Of a stretch of DNA of 64,000 nt, positions 41,565 through 50,750 are shown piece after piece. A program made the position numbers and the translations under genes. This DNA is from a bacterium 210820-DFI.6.37 (GTDB taxonomy: Bacteria > Bacillota > Clostridia > Peptostreptococcales > Anaerovoracaceae): positions 1 to 64,000 of the forward strand of contig JAJCKG010000013.1 in assembly GCA_020558355.1 (NCBI GenBank), in the 5' to 3' direction. The notes under the pieces are model-generated. The model was not told the origin of the DNA. It saw only the letters and a list, made by a program, of their open reading frames with translations, and did not search any database. Position 1 is the first letter of the stretch; each line of letters starts with the position of its first letter.

Positions 41565-42119
41565 ATGAAAGTATTATTAATAAACGGAAGTCCCAGAAAA
41601 GGTGGAGAGACTTTTCATGCCTTAGCAACAGTTGAACAGGTTTTACATAGGGAGAATATAGAGACCGAATGGTTCTGGCTCGGCACAGACCCGATAAGAG
41701 GATGTGTTCACTGCGACTGCTGTGAAACCAAAAGCCGATGTGTATTTACAGATGACGCCTGCAATGAAGTAATAGAAAAGATCATCGCTGCGGATGCTGT
41801 GATTATTGGATCTCCAGTCTATTTTGCAGGTCCAAATGGGGCTTTATGCGCATTGCTCGACAGAGTTTTTTATGCTGCAAGCAATTTCGGGTACTTGTTT
41901 GCGGGTAAGCCAGCGGCAGCGGTAACTACCTGCTGGAGGGCAGGAGCGACAGCGGCGCTGGATCGTCTGAACAAATATTTTACATTCAGCGAAATGCCGG
42001 TGGTAAGCAGCAATTACTGGAATCTGAAGCTGGAAGGCGAGGATCCTTACGGCGATGGGATTATGGTTCGTCTCGGTGAGAACTTTGCAAAGATGCTCAG
42101 GGGCAGGAAAAGCGTCTGA
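41565..42119 (+). CDS. Flavodoxin-fold NAD(P)H-dependent oxidoreductase, probably C-terminally shortened
   Basis: A 184-residue protein. MKVLLINGSPRKGGETFHAL is the FMN-phosphate loop, CVHCDCC the cysteine pair common in this family, and GSPVYFAGPNGALCALLDR the second flavin loop. Relatives usually continue about 15-20 residues beyond the point where this one ends (ENFAKMLRGRKSV), and the next 100 bp hold no gene, so the 3' end may be rearranged. Start ATG 41565 follows AAGGAAG. Confidence 0.75.
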   Translation: MKVLLINGSPRKGGETFHALATVEQVLHRENIETEWFWLGTDPIRGCVHCDCCETKSRCVFTDDACNEVIEKIIAADAVIIGSPVYFAGPNGALCALLDRVFYAASNFGYLFAGKPAAAVTTCWRAGATAALDRLNKYFTFSEMPVVSSNYWNLKLEGEDPYGDGIMVRLGENFAKMLRGRKSV

Positions 42120-42203
42120 ACTTGGGGCCTTGTTATGGTTTGTCGAGATGAAATGTGGTAAAATCTTAATAGCTATGAAAAACTGTAATTCAGAAATCTT
42201 TAG

Positions 42204-42350
42204 AAGCAGGTTCTTAATGAAATCAGCAGCTTTGCTCTAGATGTCAATGAGGAAACATCTACTCTGCTGGAATATAATATTGTTGATCTGGACAGAAATC
42301 AACAACCGGAATTATTGGAGTCAATTGAGAGAGAGAGGGAATTGTGCTGT
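42204..42350 (+). pseudogene. Remnant of MNT-type nucleotidyltransferase
   Basis: An open segment without a start, in frame with the next gene, encodes LEYNIVDLDRNQQPELLESI followed by ERERELC, which matches the C-terminal end of MNT/HI0073-like nucleotidyltransferases. A TAG at 42201 closes it upstream and the catalytic GSxxxG half is missing. It is the decayed partner of the HI0074-like gene that follows. Confidence 0.6.
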
Positions 42351-42740
42351 ATGAAAAAGTATGAGAATTTTTGCGCCGCGTTAGTAAATATGAAAGAGAT
42401 TTATAACTATCATCCTCCATATGATAATGTAGTTTTAACTGGCTTAGTAGGGTTATATGAGATTTGTTTTGAACAGTCTTGGAAGATGATGAAAGAAATA
42501 CTGGAGAACCATGGCTATAATGAAAGCGTGACAGGTTCTCCAAAGATAATCCTGAAAACCGCGTATCGAGCAAATATGATTAAAGATGAGGATCTTTGGT
42601 TAAATGCGTTACAGGAACGGAATAATATTACGTATTCGTATAATCAAAGGATTGCGTTAGATATTGTATCAAAAGCAAAAGATAATTTTTATGAGATGTT
42701 TTGTGAACTAAAAAAGGAAGTAGAAGCGAATTGGTTATGA
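42351..42740 (+). CDS. HI0074/HepT-like nucleotidyltransferase-partner protein (HEPN fold)
   Basis: A 129-residue helical protein of the nucleotidyltransferase substrate-binding (HI0074) family: ENFCAALVNMKEI, FEQSWKMMKEILENHGYNE, GSPKIILKTAYRANMI and DLWLNALQERNNITYSYNQ. The HEPN motif RNxxxHxY reads R90-N-N-I-T-Y95-S-Y, so the expected histidine is tyrosine (TAT at 42633-42635; CAT would restore it). With its partner truncated, the pair looks inactive. Start ATG 42351; an in-frame TTG at 42315 belongs to the remnant. Confidence 0.75.
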   Translation: MKKYENFCAALVNMKEIYNYHPPYDNVVLTGLVGLYEICFEQSWKMMKEILENHGYNESVTGSPKIILKTAYRANMIKDEDLWLNALQERNNITYSYNQRIALDIVSKAKDNFYEMFCELKKEVEANWL

Positions 42741-42894
42741 CAAATATATTTTTCCCAGATGAGGAAATTACTCAAAACGACGTATATGAGACTTATTAGT
42801 TTGGCGAATGTGTTGCACTGTGAGAATCCATTAATTTGGTATACTGAAAGGAAAATGGATAAGAGATCAAATGTTTAATGAGGGAGAAATAAAA

Positions 42895-42931
42895 TGTCGG
42901 TATAAATGTCCACAAAAATGTCGGTATAAAT
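42895..42931. mobile_element. Probable solo IS21-type terminal repeat
   Basis: TGTCGGTATAAAT occurs at 42895-42907 and again at 42919-42931 (period 24), separated by GTCCACAAAAA. Multiple short direct repeats starting with TGTCGGTATAA are the style of IS21-family ends. No istA/istB genes or second end are present, so it would be a relic. Confidence 0.5.
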
Positions 42932-42980
42932 AAGGGATTGAGATTTGGCGTACTAAGAGCAAGAAAGGAGTCTGCCGGAA

Positions 42981-44117
42981 ATGAAGCTGATCCACCTTTC
43001 CGATCTTCACATCGGAAAACGAGTAAACGGTTTTTCCATGATCGAAGACCAGAAATATATTTTAAATCAGATACTTGAAATTATAGAAAAACAGCAGCCT
43101 GACGGGGTCATCCTGGCAGGCGATATTTACGATAAGACCATTCCGTCAGCAGAAGCGGTGGAAGTTTTCGATGACTTTCTGGCCGCGCTGGCGCAGCGGG
43201 AGCTGGCTGTATTTATGATCAGCGGAAATCACGACTCTGCCGAACGGCTGTCCTTTGCTTCTCGCATTCTGAAAAGCAGCCGGATATACATTTCCCCGGT
43301 GTACGATGGCAGCGCTCCGAAAATCACAATGACAGACCCTTGGGGAAAGGTCAATTTTTTTCTTCTGCCATTTGTGAAGCCGGCGCAGGTAAAACGGTTT
43401 TTCCCTGAAGATGAGATTGAGACCTATACAGAGGCTGCAGCGGCGGCGATAAAACAGATGGAGCCGGATCAGACAGAACGGAACATTCTGGTGACGCATC
43501 AGTTTGTCACCGGAGCGTCCCGGTGCGAGTCGGAAGAACTGTCGGCAGGCGGAGCGGACAATGTAGACGCGCGGGTCTTTGACGCTTTTGACTATGTAGC
43601 CCTGGGCCATCTCCACGGACCGCAGTCCGCTGGGAGAGAGACGCTGCGGTACTGCGGTACACCGCTGAAGTATTCCTTTTCCGAAGCCCGGCATAAAAAA
43701 TCCGTTACCATTCTGGAGCTGGAGGAAAAGGGACGCGTTACCATAAGGACCGAAGCCCTGATTCCCCTGCGGGACATGAAAAAAATCAGGGGAACGTATA
43801 TGGAAGTGACAGGAAAGGAGTTTTACCGCGACCTGAATACTCAGGACTATTATCATATCACCCTGACAGATGAAGAGGACATACCCGACGCCATCGGGCG
43901 TTTGCGGTCCATTTACCCCAACATTATGCGTCTGGAGTACGATAACAAAAGGACCAGAGGCAGCGGCCGGATTCTGCTGGAGCAGCAGGCGGAGACCAGT
44001 TCACCGGAGGAACTGTTTGCGGATTTTTACCGGAAGCAGAACAGTCAGGATATGACAAAAGAGCAGCAGGCCTTAGTTACAGAGCTGATTCAGAGTATAT
44101 GGGAGGAAGAAGAATGA
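42981..44117 (+). CDS. sbcD: Exonuclease SbcCD subunit D
   Basis: A 378-residue Mre11-type nuclease. Metal motifs: SDLHIGK (7-13), GDIYDK (about 47-52), SGNHDS (about 81-86), VTHQF and GHLHGPQ. With SbcC it cleaves DNA hairpins and processes ends during repair. Its stop overlaps the sbcC start by ATGA. Confidence 0.94.
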   Translation: MKLIHLSDLHIGKRVNGFSMIEDQKYILNQILEIIEKQQPDGVILAGDIYDKTIPSAEAVEVFDDFLAALAQRELAVFMISGNHDSAERLSFASRILKSSRIYISPVYDGSAPKITMTDPWGKVNFFLLPFVKPAQVKRFFPEDEIETYTEAAAAAIKQMEPDQTERNILVTHQFVTGASRCESEELSAGGADNVDARVFDAFDYVALGHLHGPQSAGRETLRYCGTPLKYSFSEARHKKSVTILELEEKGRVTIRTEALIPLRDMKKIRGTYMEVTGKEFYRDLNTQDYYHITLTDEEDIPDAIGRLRSIYPNIMRLEYDNKRTRGSGRILLEQQAETSSPEELFADFYRKQNSQDMTKEQQALVTELIQSIWEEEE

Positions 44118-46882
44118 GACCAGTAAAGTTGACCATCTCCGCCTTTGGGCCTTACGCGGGAGAAACCGCCTTGGACATGGATCGTCTGGGAAGCCGGGGT
44201 TTGTATCTGATTACTGGCGATACGGGGGCGGGGAAAACTACGCTTTTCGACGCGATTACTTATGCCCTTTACGGACAGGCCAGCGGCAATGTACGGGAGG
44301 CCGGTATGCTTCGCAGCAAATACGCCCGGCCAGAGACGCCTACCTTCGTAGAGCTGGAATTTGCCTATGGCGAAAAGCGGTATACGATCAGAAGAAATCC
44401 GGAATATATGAGACCCGCCAGAAGAGGAAATGGCTTTACAAAAGAAAAAGCCGACGCGCGTCTGATTCTTTCGGACGGAAAAATTATAACAAAAACCGCG
44501 GAGGTCAATGACGCCGTAAAGTCCATTCTGGGAGTGGATTACAGCCAGTTTACCCAGATCGCTATGCTGGCCCAGGGAGACTTTCTGAAGCTTCTTCTGG
44601 CTTCCACGGAAGAACGGAAGGTTATTTTCCGGCAGATCTTTAAAACCCAGAACTTTGAACAGCTGCAAAGCCGTCTGAAGGATCGGTATCTTTCCCTGGA
44701 AAAGCAGCGTCAGCAGCTGGATCAGAGTATGGATCAGTATATCAAAGGAATCGTCTATCCGAAAGACTGGGAGCAAGGGATGCCCGAGCAGCCGGAGGAA
44801 GCGCTGCGGACTTTGGAAGCGCTTATGGAGACAGACCGGAGTCTGTGCCGGAAAGGAGAGCGGGAGCAGGCGGCCCTGGAATCGGAACTGGAGGAGATCA
44901 ATCTGACCGCGGGCAGACTGCAGGCCAGGATAAAGGCAAGAGAAGCTCTGGAAAGCTCCCAAAAAAGAATGGAAGAAATCCGGAAAAAACAGCTTGAAAA
45001 ACAGAAAGCTCTGGACAGAGAACGGAATCGGCTTACAGAAAAAGATAAGCTGCAGAATCTGCTGGATGAGATTAAAGCGGAGCTTCCTAAATATAAAGAG
45101 CTGGAAGACGCAAAGCGGGAAGAGAGCGCGGCGGCAGAAAAACTGAGCGGCCAGAAGCAAACCTGCGAGAGACTCCGCCAGATTGCGGAGCGGACCGGCA
45201 GGACCCTGGAAGAGTGGAAAAAACAGCTGCTGGATTTAAAGGACGCGGATGTAAAACAGGAAAAAACAGCGGGCAGTATTCGGGAAGCCTCAGAAATAAA
45301 AGAAAACCTGAAGCGGCTGTCCCGGCAGACGGAGCTTTTACAGCAGATTGAGCAGGAGCTTTCCGGGGCGGAAGCTGAATACCGGAAGGCAGCGGAGGAA
45401 GAAGAGCGGCTTCAACAGGTGTATAGCGGAAAAAACAGGGCTTTTCTTGATCAGCAGGCCGGGATTCTGGCAAAAGAGCTTTCCGACGGACAGCCCTGTC
45501 CTGTATGCGGCTCTGTAAAGCATCCCGCTCCAGCGGTTCTGACAGAAGAGGCTCCTTCCGAAGCCCAGGTAGACCTTGCCAGACGGGAATGGGAAACCGC
45601 GGCAAAGAACCGTCAGACAGCCAGTGCCAGGGCCGGAGAACTCAGAGGCCGGGCCGGCAGCAAGAGTGCGGAGGTGCGGGAACAGGCCAGCCGGCTCCTG
45701 GGGGAGCAGAGCGAAGAAACGATACCGGACCTTCTTTCTCGAAAAAAACAGGAGAATGAAGAGCTTCTGCGAAAACTGAAAGAAGAGGCGGACCGGGCGG
45801 CAGAGGCGGTAAAAAAGAAAAAAGAGCTGGAAAACAGCATTCCGATCCAGGAAAAAAAGTTAAAAGAGACAGAAGACCAGATCCATCAGCTGGAAAAAGA
45901 AGAGGCGGCTCTGAAAGAAAGCCTGGAAGCCGGAAGAAAAAAAGCGGAGCTTCTTTCCAGGACCCTCAGCTGGAGAACCAGACAGGAAGCGGAAAAGCAG
46001 GCTGACTCCCTGAAAAATCAGATCAAAGAAATGGAACGGCAGAAAGAAAAGGCAGAGCGGGAGCTGGCTCAGTGCAAGGAAGAAACCGCGGAGCTGGAGG
46101 GAAGCGTCAAAGCCCTGGAAAAACAGGTCCGGGCCGAAACAGGGCCGAAAGCCCCGGAAGCTGGAACAGAGCCGCGGCAAAAAATGCGGGAATGCGTGAA
46201 AAGGCAGCAAGAGATAACGGAAAAAAAAGCAGCGCTTTCCGAAGAGCTGAAAAAGCTTGTCTCCCGCATGGATAGGAACGAGGAAATAAAGCGGCAGCTG
46301 GAAAAGAAAAGACAGGAAACCGAGCGGCTGTATCAGGAATACGGCCAGATCAAGGCGCTGTCTGACACCGCGAACGGAACCCTGTCAGGAAAAGAAAAAA
46401 TCATGCTGGAAACCTATGTGCAGACCGCTTATCTGGATCGGATTCTGGCAAGGGCCAATACCCGTTTTATGGTCATGTCGGGAGGGCAGTATGAACTAAA
46501 GAGGCTGACCGAAGCGGAAAACCGCCGGAGCCAGAGCGGCCTTTCTCTTTCCGTCATTGATCATTATAACGGGACCCAGCGAAGCGTGAAGACCCTTTCC
46601 GGAGGCGAATCCTTCAAAGCGTCCCTGTCCCTGGCGCTGGGGCTTTCCGATGAGATCCAGTCCGCCGCGGGAGGGGTCCGTCTCGATACTATGTTTGTGG
46701 ACGAAGGCTTCGGATCGCTGGATGAGGAGTCTCTGCAGCAGGCGGTTCGGGCTCTGACCCAGCTGACAGAAGGAAACCGGCTGGTAGGAATCATTTCTCA
46801 TGTAGCGGAGCTGAAAGAAAAGATCGACCGGCAGATCCTTGTTAAAAAAGAAAAATTCGGGGGAAGCCGGATCGAATTTTAA
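44114..46882 (+). CDS. sbcC: Exonuclease SbcCD subunit C
   Basis: A 922-residue Rad50-type SMC ATPase. Walker A GDTGAGKTT (35-43), long coiled coils on either side of the zinc hook CPVC (462-465), signature LSGGE (828-832) and Walker B LDTMFVDEGFGSLD. The start ATG 44114 follows GGAGGAAG; a further upstream ATG (44099) lies before that site. It partners SbcD. Confidence 0.94.
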   Translation: MRPVKLTISAFGPYAGETALDMDRLGSRGLYLITGDTGAGKTTLFDAITYALYGQASGNVREAGMLRSKYARPETPTFVELEFAYGEKRYTIRRNPEYMRPARRGNGFTKEKADARLILSDGKIITKTAEVNDAVKSILGVDYSQFTQIAMLAQGDFLKLLLASTEERKVIFRQIFKTQNFEQLQSRLKDRYLSLEKQRQQLDQSMDQYIKGIVYPKDWEQGMPEQPEEALRTLEALMETDRSLCRKGEREQAALESELEEINLTAGRLQARIKAREALESSQKRMEEIRKKQLEKQKALDRERNRLTEKDKLQNLLDEIKAELPKYKELEDAKREESAAAEKLSGQKQTCERLRQIAERTGRTLEEWKKQLLDLKDADVKQEKTAGSIREASEIKENLKRLSRQTELLQQIEQELSGAEAEYRKAAEEEERLQQVYSGKNRAFLDQQAGILAKELSDGQPCPVCGSVKHPAPAVLTEEAPSEAQVDLARREWETAAKNRQTASARAGELRGRAGSKSAEVREQASRLLGEQSEETIPDLLSRKKQENEELLRKLKEEADRAAEAVKKKKELENSIPIQEKKLKETEDQIHQLEKEEAALKESLEAGRKKAELLSRTLSWRTRQEAEKQADSLKNQIKEMERQKEKAERELAQCKEETAELEGSVKALEKQVRAETGPKAPEAGTEPRQKMRECVKRQQEITEKKAALSEELKKLVSRMDRNEEIKRQLEKKRQETERLYQEYGQIKALSDTANGTLSGKEKIMLETYVQTAYLDRILARANTRFMVMSGGQYELKRLTEAENRRSQSGLSLSVIDHYNGTQRSVKTLSGGESFKASLSLALGLSDEIQSAAGGVRLDTMFVDEGFGSLDEESLQQAVRALTQLTEGNRLVGIISHVAELKEKIDRQILVKKEKFGGSRIEF

Positions 46883-46956
46883 ATAGCGTCTACAAAAAAG
46901 CTGAAGAAAGTGGTATGATAGAAACTGCACGAAAAAACGGGAAGGAAGACGGAAAT

Positions 46957-47886
46957 ATGATATACAATAATGTATTAGAGGCGATGGGTCATACACCGAT
47001 GATCCGTCTTAACCGGATGAATGATCCGGAAAGCGCTCAGGTGCTGGTCAAATTTGAAGGTCTTAATGTGGGCGGCTCCATCAAAACAAGAACAGCGTAT
47101 AACATGCTGAGGGAAGCGGAAAAAAAGGGAGCCATCAATAAAGACTCGATTATTGTGGAACCTACCAGCGGCAATCAGGGGATTGGACTTGCCCTGATCG
47201 GAGCGGTAAAGGGATATAAGACCATCATCATCATGCCGGATTCAGTCAGTGAAGAAAGAAGAAAGCTGGTACGCCATTACGGCGCGGAGGTAAAACTGAT
47301 CCACGATGAGGGAAATATCGGGGACTGTATGGAAGAATGTCTCAGGACTGCGCTGCGGATGGAAAAGGAAGATCCGCGGGTATTTGTGCCGCAGCAGTTT
47401 GAAAATGAGGATAATCCTATGGCGCACCGGCATCATACGGCGCTGGAGATTATGGAACAGGTAGAAGGTGAGATCCATGGATTTTGTTCCGGTATCGGCA
47501 CCGGAGGAACCATCACAGGAATCGGTGAAGCGCTGAAAGCGCAGAATCCGGATCTGGAAATATGGGCTGTAGAGCCGGAAAACGCCGCGATCCTGGCGGG
47601 AGGAGATATCGGGACCCATTTGCAGATGGGGATTGGGGACGGTGTGATCCCAGAGATTCTCAACAAAGAGATCTATGATCATATTTATATCGTTACCGAT
47701 GAAGAAGCCATCGATACAGCTAAAAAGCTGGCAAGCATGGAAGGTCTCATGTGCGGCATTTCCAGCGGGACCAACGTAGCCGCGGCTTTAAAGCTGGCGA
47801 AAAAACTGGGAAAAGGAAAAACCGTAGTTACAGTCCTTCCGGATACAGCGGAGCGCTATTTTTCTACGCCGTTGTTTGAAGAATAA
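46957..47886 (+). CDS. cysK: Cysteine synthase A
   Basis: A 309-residue PLP enzyme that makes cysteine from O-acetylserine and sulfide. The PLP lysine is K43 in GGSIKTRTA; TSGNQGIGLA (about 69-78) and GIGTGGTITG (phosphate loop) and the SSGT serine near 265 are present. KTRTA differs slightly from the common KDR motif (SIKDRIA), so a relative such as O-phosphoserine sulfhydrylase or another beta-replacement enzyme is possible. It directly abuts mutY (TAA-ATG). Confidence 0.87.
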   Translation: MIYNNVLEAMGHTPMIRLNRMNDPESAQVLVKFEGLNVGGSIKTRTAYNMLREAEKKGAINKDSIIVEPTSGNQGIGLALIGAVKGYKTIIIMPDSVSEERRKLVRHYGAEVKLIHDEGNIGDCMEECLRTALRMEKEDPRVFVPQQFENEDNPMAHRHHTALEIMEQVEGEIHGFCSGIGTGGTITGIGEALKAQNPDLEIWAVEPENAAILAGGDIGTHLQMGIGDGVIPEILNKEIYDHIYIVTDEEAIDTAKKLASMEGLMCGISSGTNVAAALKLAKKLGKGKTVVTVLPDTAERYFSTPLFEE

Positions 47887-48948
47887 ATGGAGAGAGAGGA
47901 CCAGATCTACAGACTGCTTCCAAAACGACTGATTCCCTGGTACAGGGAAAACGCGAGAGATTTGCCATGGCGCAGGGACAAAGATCCGTATCACGTCTGG
48001 ATTTCTGAAATCATGCTGCAGCAGACCAGGGTGGCCGCGGTAAAAGAATATTATATCCGTTTTCTGAAAGAGCTCCCCGACATCCGGGCTTTGGCAGAGG
48101 TGGAGGAAGGAAAGCTGCTGAAGCTGTGGGAAGGTCTTGGTTATTACAATCGGGCCAGAAATCTGCGGAAAGCGGCAAAGAAGATCGTCTGTGAAAATAA
48201 CGGTGTATTTCCTTCCGAATACAGTGAAATACTAACACTGCCGGGGATCGGCGAGTATACGGCCGGAGCGGTTGCCTCTGTCTGCTTTGATGAGGCTGTG
48301 GCCGCGGTAGATGGCAACGTCTTGAGAATCCTTTCACGGATTACGGAAAGCTATGATGATATTTTAAAGGCTTCCACGAAAAAACAGGCAAAGCGGCGTC
48401 TGGAGGCTGTTTATCCGAAGGAGGACTGCGGAGATTTTACCCAAAGCCTTATGGAGCTGGGAGCTACCGTATGCGGACCTTCGGGAAAGCCCAAATGCCA
48501 AAGCTGTCCGGTGGAGGACATTTGCGTTGCTCATGCCAAAGGGATAGAAACGAGCCTTCCGGTAAAAATCACAAAGAAAAACAGGAGAGTGGAAGAAAGG
48601 ACGGTTTTTGTACTGCGGCGTGGTGACAAGGTCGCGGCGCGGAAAAGAGAGACGGAGGGCCTGCTGGCGGGAATGTGGGAGTTTCCCAATGTTTTAGGAA
48701 AGCTGACGGCGGAGGAGGCCCTGGAGACAGCGGACCGCTGGGGCTGCGGGCCGGCGCTCCTTGAACGGGAGATTTTCCGCAAACATATATTCAGCCATGT
48801 GCAGTGGGATATGACCTGCTTTTATATCCAGTGTCTGAAGGAAACGGAGCAGCTGGAATGGGTCAGCGGAAAAGCTTTGTCGGAGCGGATGGCGCTTCCT
48901 ACCGCCTTCAGACAGTTCTGGGACGGAATACTGCCGGAAAAAGATTAG
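47887..48948 (+). CDS. mutY: A/G-specific adenine glycosylase
   Basis: A 353-residue base-excision enzyme that removes adenine opposite 8-oxoG. E41 (SEIMLQQTRV), the helix-hairpin-helix LPGIGEYTAGAV (118-129) with D142 (AAVDGNV), and the [4Fe-4S] ligands C196, C204, C207 and C213 are intact. The C-terminal half is the Nudix-like 8-oxoG recognition domain. It starts immediately after the cysK stop. Confidence 0.94.
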   Translation: MEREDQIYRLLPKRLIPWYRENARDLPWRRDKDPYHVWISEIMLQQTRVAAVKEYYIRFLKELPDIRALAEVEEGKLLKLWEGLGYYNRARNLRKAAKKIVCENNGVFPSEYSEILTLPGIGEYTAGAVASVCFDEAVAAVDGNVLRILSRITESYDDILKASTKKQAKRRLEAVYPKEDCGDFTQSLMELGATVCGPSGKPKCQSCPVEDICVAHAKGIETSLPVKITKKNRRVEERTVFVLRRGDKVAARKRETEGLLAGMWEFPNVLGKLTAEEALETADRWGCGPALLEREIFRKHIFSHVQWDMTCFYIQCLKETEQLEWVSGKALSERMALPTAFRQFWDGILPEKD

Positions 48949-49032
48949 AAGGTGAAGTTTTGTGGTATAAAAAGCATAGAATGGACAAAAAGTCACATTA
49001 ATAGCGGTGAAATTCAATAAAAGAAAGGAACT

Positions 49033-50499
49033 ATGGGGGAAATGACAGAAACAAACGCGGAAAGAAGAAGAGAAGCCAGAGAGGCAAAATACAGGAAAAA
49101 GAAGAAGATCCATAAAATTTTGGCCACAGTGCTGATCCTTGTGTGCGTAGCGGCAGCTATCACAGCGACCGCGGCCCTGCTGTCCAGCGATACTTACAAG
49201 GACGAGGACAGCTTTCAGGAATATGCTTCCGAATACTTTAAAGAGGTGGATGAAGAGAAAAATGTAGGCTCGACCCAGGAAGTGATCCATTTTGGCGCGC
49301 CGCTTTCTGTCGCCATGGAGTATCCGGTTACCGGCCATAAAACCATGGACGCTTACATTAAAGGAATCGTAGAGGATCTGGAAACGCAGTTTCAAAACGA
49401 TAATAAGAAGGCCGCAAAGGATGACAAAGTAGCCATGCTGATGGACTACGATACTTATAAGACCGGTCGGGAAGCGGTTGGAATGGTTCTTACTCAGGAG
49501 AAGAGAAAAGAAGTGAAACGGAGAATGGAGACCATTGATTCTCAGGTTTACGCGTATAATTTCTCCACAGAGACAGGAAGGCCGCTGACAGCCATCCAGA
49601 TTTTTAATCCAGGATATAAGACGGTTTGCTCCAAGTACATGAATGAGTTTTTTACGGACAAATATAAGGATCAGCTGGTTAAAGACTACGAAAAGAAGCT
49701 GTCAGATTCGGAGGAAAACTTCAATAATTTTGTTCTTACAGAGAATGGAGTAAGGTTCTATTTTGATCCGGGAACGGTAGTAGAGGAAGAAGAAGGAGTC
49801 GTTTCCGCTGAAATCAGCTATAAGGACTTGGAAGGGACGATTCGGGAAGAGATCGCGGTTCGGGCTATCGATCCGGACAAGCCTATGGTGGCGTTGACGT
49901 TTGATGACGGACCCTTCCCAAGGACAAGCAATCGGATTCTGGATTGCCTTGAACAATACGGCGTGGTAGCTACCTTTTTTGAGCTGGGTCAAAATGTGGC
50001 CGCTTATCCGGATGTAATAAAGCGCGAAGCTGAGCTTGGAATGGAAATCGGCAGTCACAGCTGGTCTCATCCAAACCTGAAGGAGCTTTCCGCAAAGAAG
50101 GTGAAACGACAGATCGATAAAACCAATAAAGCGCTGGAAAAAGCGTGCGGACAGAAGGCGACGGTATTTCGGCCTCCATATGGCAATAACTGCAAGGCTG
50201 TTGAAAAATACGCCAACGCTCCGATTGTGCTGTGGTCTGTAGATACGCTGGACTGGAAGAGCCGAAAGGCCAAAAGCGTAATGAAGGTAGTCAAAGGCGT
50301 GAAGAATCTGGACGGAAGAGTGATTCTGATGCATTCCATCTACGATTCCAGCGCGGAAGCCGTGGAAAAAATGGTGCCGTGGCTGTTAAAAAAGGGTTAC
50401 CAGCTGGTGACAGTAAGTGAACTGCTGGAATACAAATATAACGAGACGCCGCAGAATGGAAAGTTCTATGGATACGGTTATTTCTATATAGACAAATAA
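49033..50499 (+). CDS. Membrane-anchored polysaccharide deacetylase (PdaC-like)
   Basis: A 488-residue protein: a basic N-terminus, one membrane helix (about 29-52), an extracellular DUF3298/DUF4163-like domain (about 80-275) and a C-terminal NodB deacetylase domain. NodB motifs: TFDDG (289-293), HSWSHP, RPPYG, DTLDW and LMHS. The same order is found in peptidoglycan deacetylase PdaC of Bacillus. It probably modifies GlcNAc/MurNAc of the wall and gives lysozyme tolerance. Confidence 0.9.
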   Translation: MGEMTETNAERRREAREAKYRKKKKIHKILATVLILVCVAAAITATAALLSSDTYKDEDSFQEYASEYFKEVDEEKNVGSTQEVIHFGAPLSVAMEYPVTGHKTMDAYIKGIVEDLETQFQNDNKKAAKDDKVAMLMDYDTYKTGREAVGMVLTQEKRKEVKRRMETIDSQVYAYNFSTETGRPLTAIQIFNPGYKTVCSKYMNEFFTDKYKDQLVKDYEKKLSDSEENFNNFVLTENGVRFYFDPGTVVEEEEGVVSAEISYKDLEGTIREEIAVRAIDPDKPMVALTFDDGPFPRTSNRILDCLEQYGVVATFFELGQNVAAYPDVIKREAELGMEIGSHSWSHPNLKELSAKKVKRQIDKTNKALEKACGQKATVFRPPYGNNCKAVEKYANAPIVLWSVDTLDWKSRKAKSVMKVVKGVKNLDGRVILMHSIYDSSAEAVEKMVPWLLKKGYQLVTVSELLEYKYNETPQNGKFYGYGYFYIDK

Positions 50500-50501
50500 A
50501 G

Positions 50502-50541
50502 AAAGCTGCCGAGTTGATGTGTTATTGACCCGGCAGTTTTT
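50502..50541 (+). terminator. Rho-independent terminator
   Basis: CTGCCG (50506-50511) pairs with CGGCAG (50531-50536), followed by TTTTT. Confidence 0.75.
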
Positions 50542-50616
50542 CGATTGTTATGGAGGAACCCCGCATTGGCCGTGAAGCTTCCATAGCGGAAGGGAAAGGC
50601 GGGCGCGTAAGAAAGA

Positions 50617-50673
50617 TTTAAGAAATCCTTAAAGGGATATGCCTTGACAGGGTGTTGGGAAAGATAGTAAACT
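50617..50673 (+). promoter_or_regulatory. dlt operon promoter and upstream dyad
   Basis: TTGACA (50644-50649), 18 bp, TAAACT (50668-50673). Eleven bp before the -35 lies TTTAAG-AAATC-CTTAAA (50617-50633), a dyad that could bind a response regulator controlling dlt. Confidence 0.55.
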
Positions 50674-50750
50674 TGTAGGAAAGCAGAGAGGTAGTGTGCT
50701 TTGCTTTTGAGGAATGTGTGATTACAAATAAAGGAAGGGAAGTGAATAAT

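Noticed and set aside
37899..42980. Integrative element bounded by att repeats at tRNA-Ser
   Set aside because: I found no second copy of the tRNA 3' end up to 43 kb, and no integrase or relaxase. The region may still be an accessory patch.
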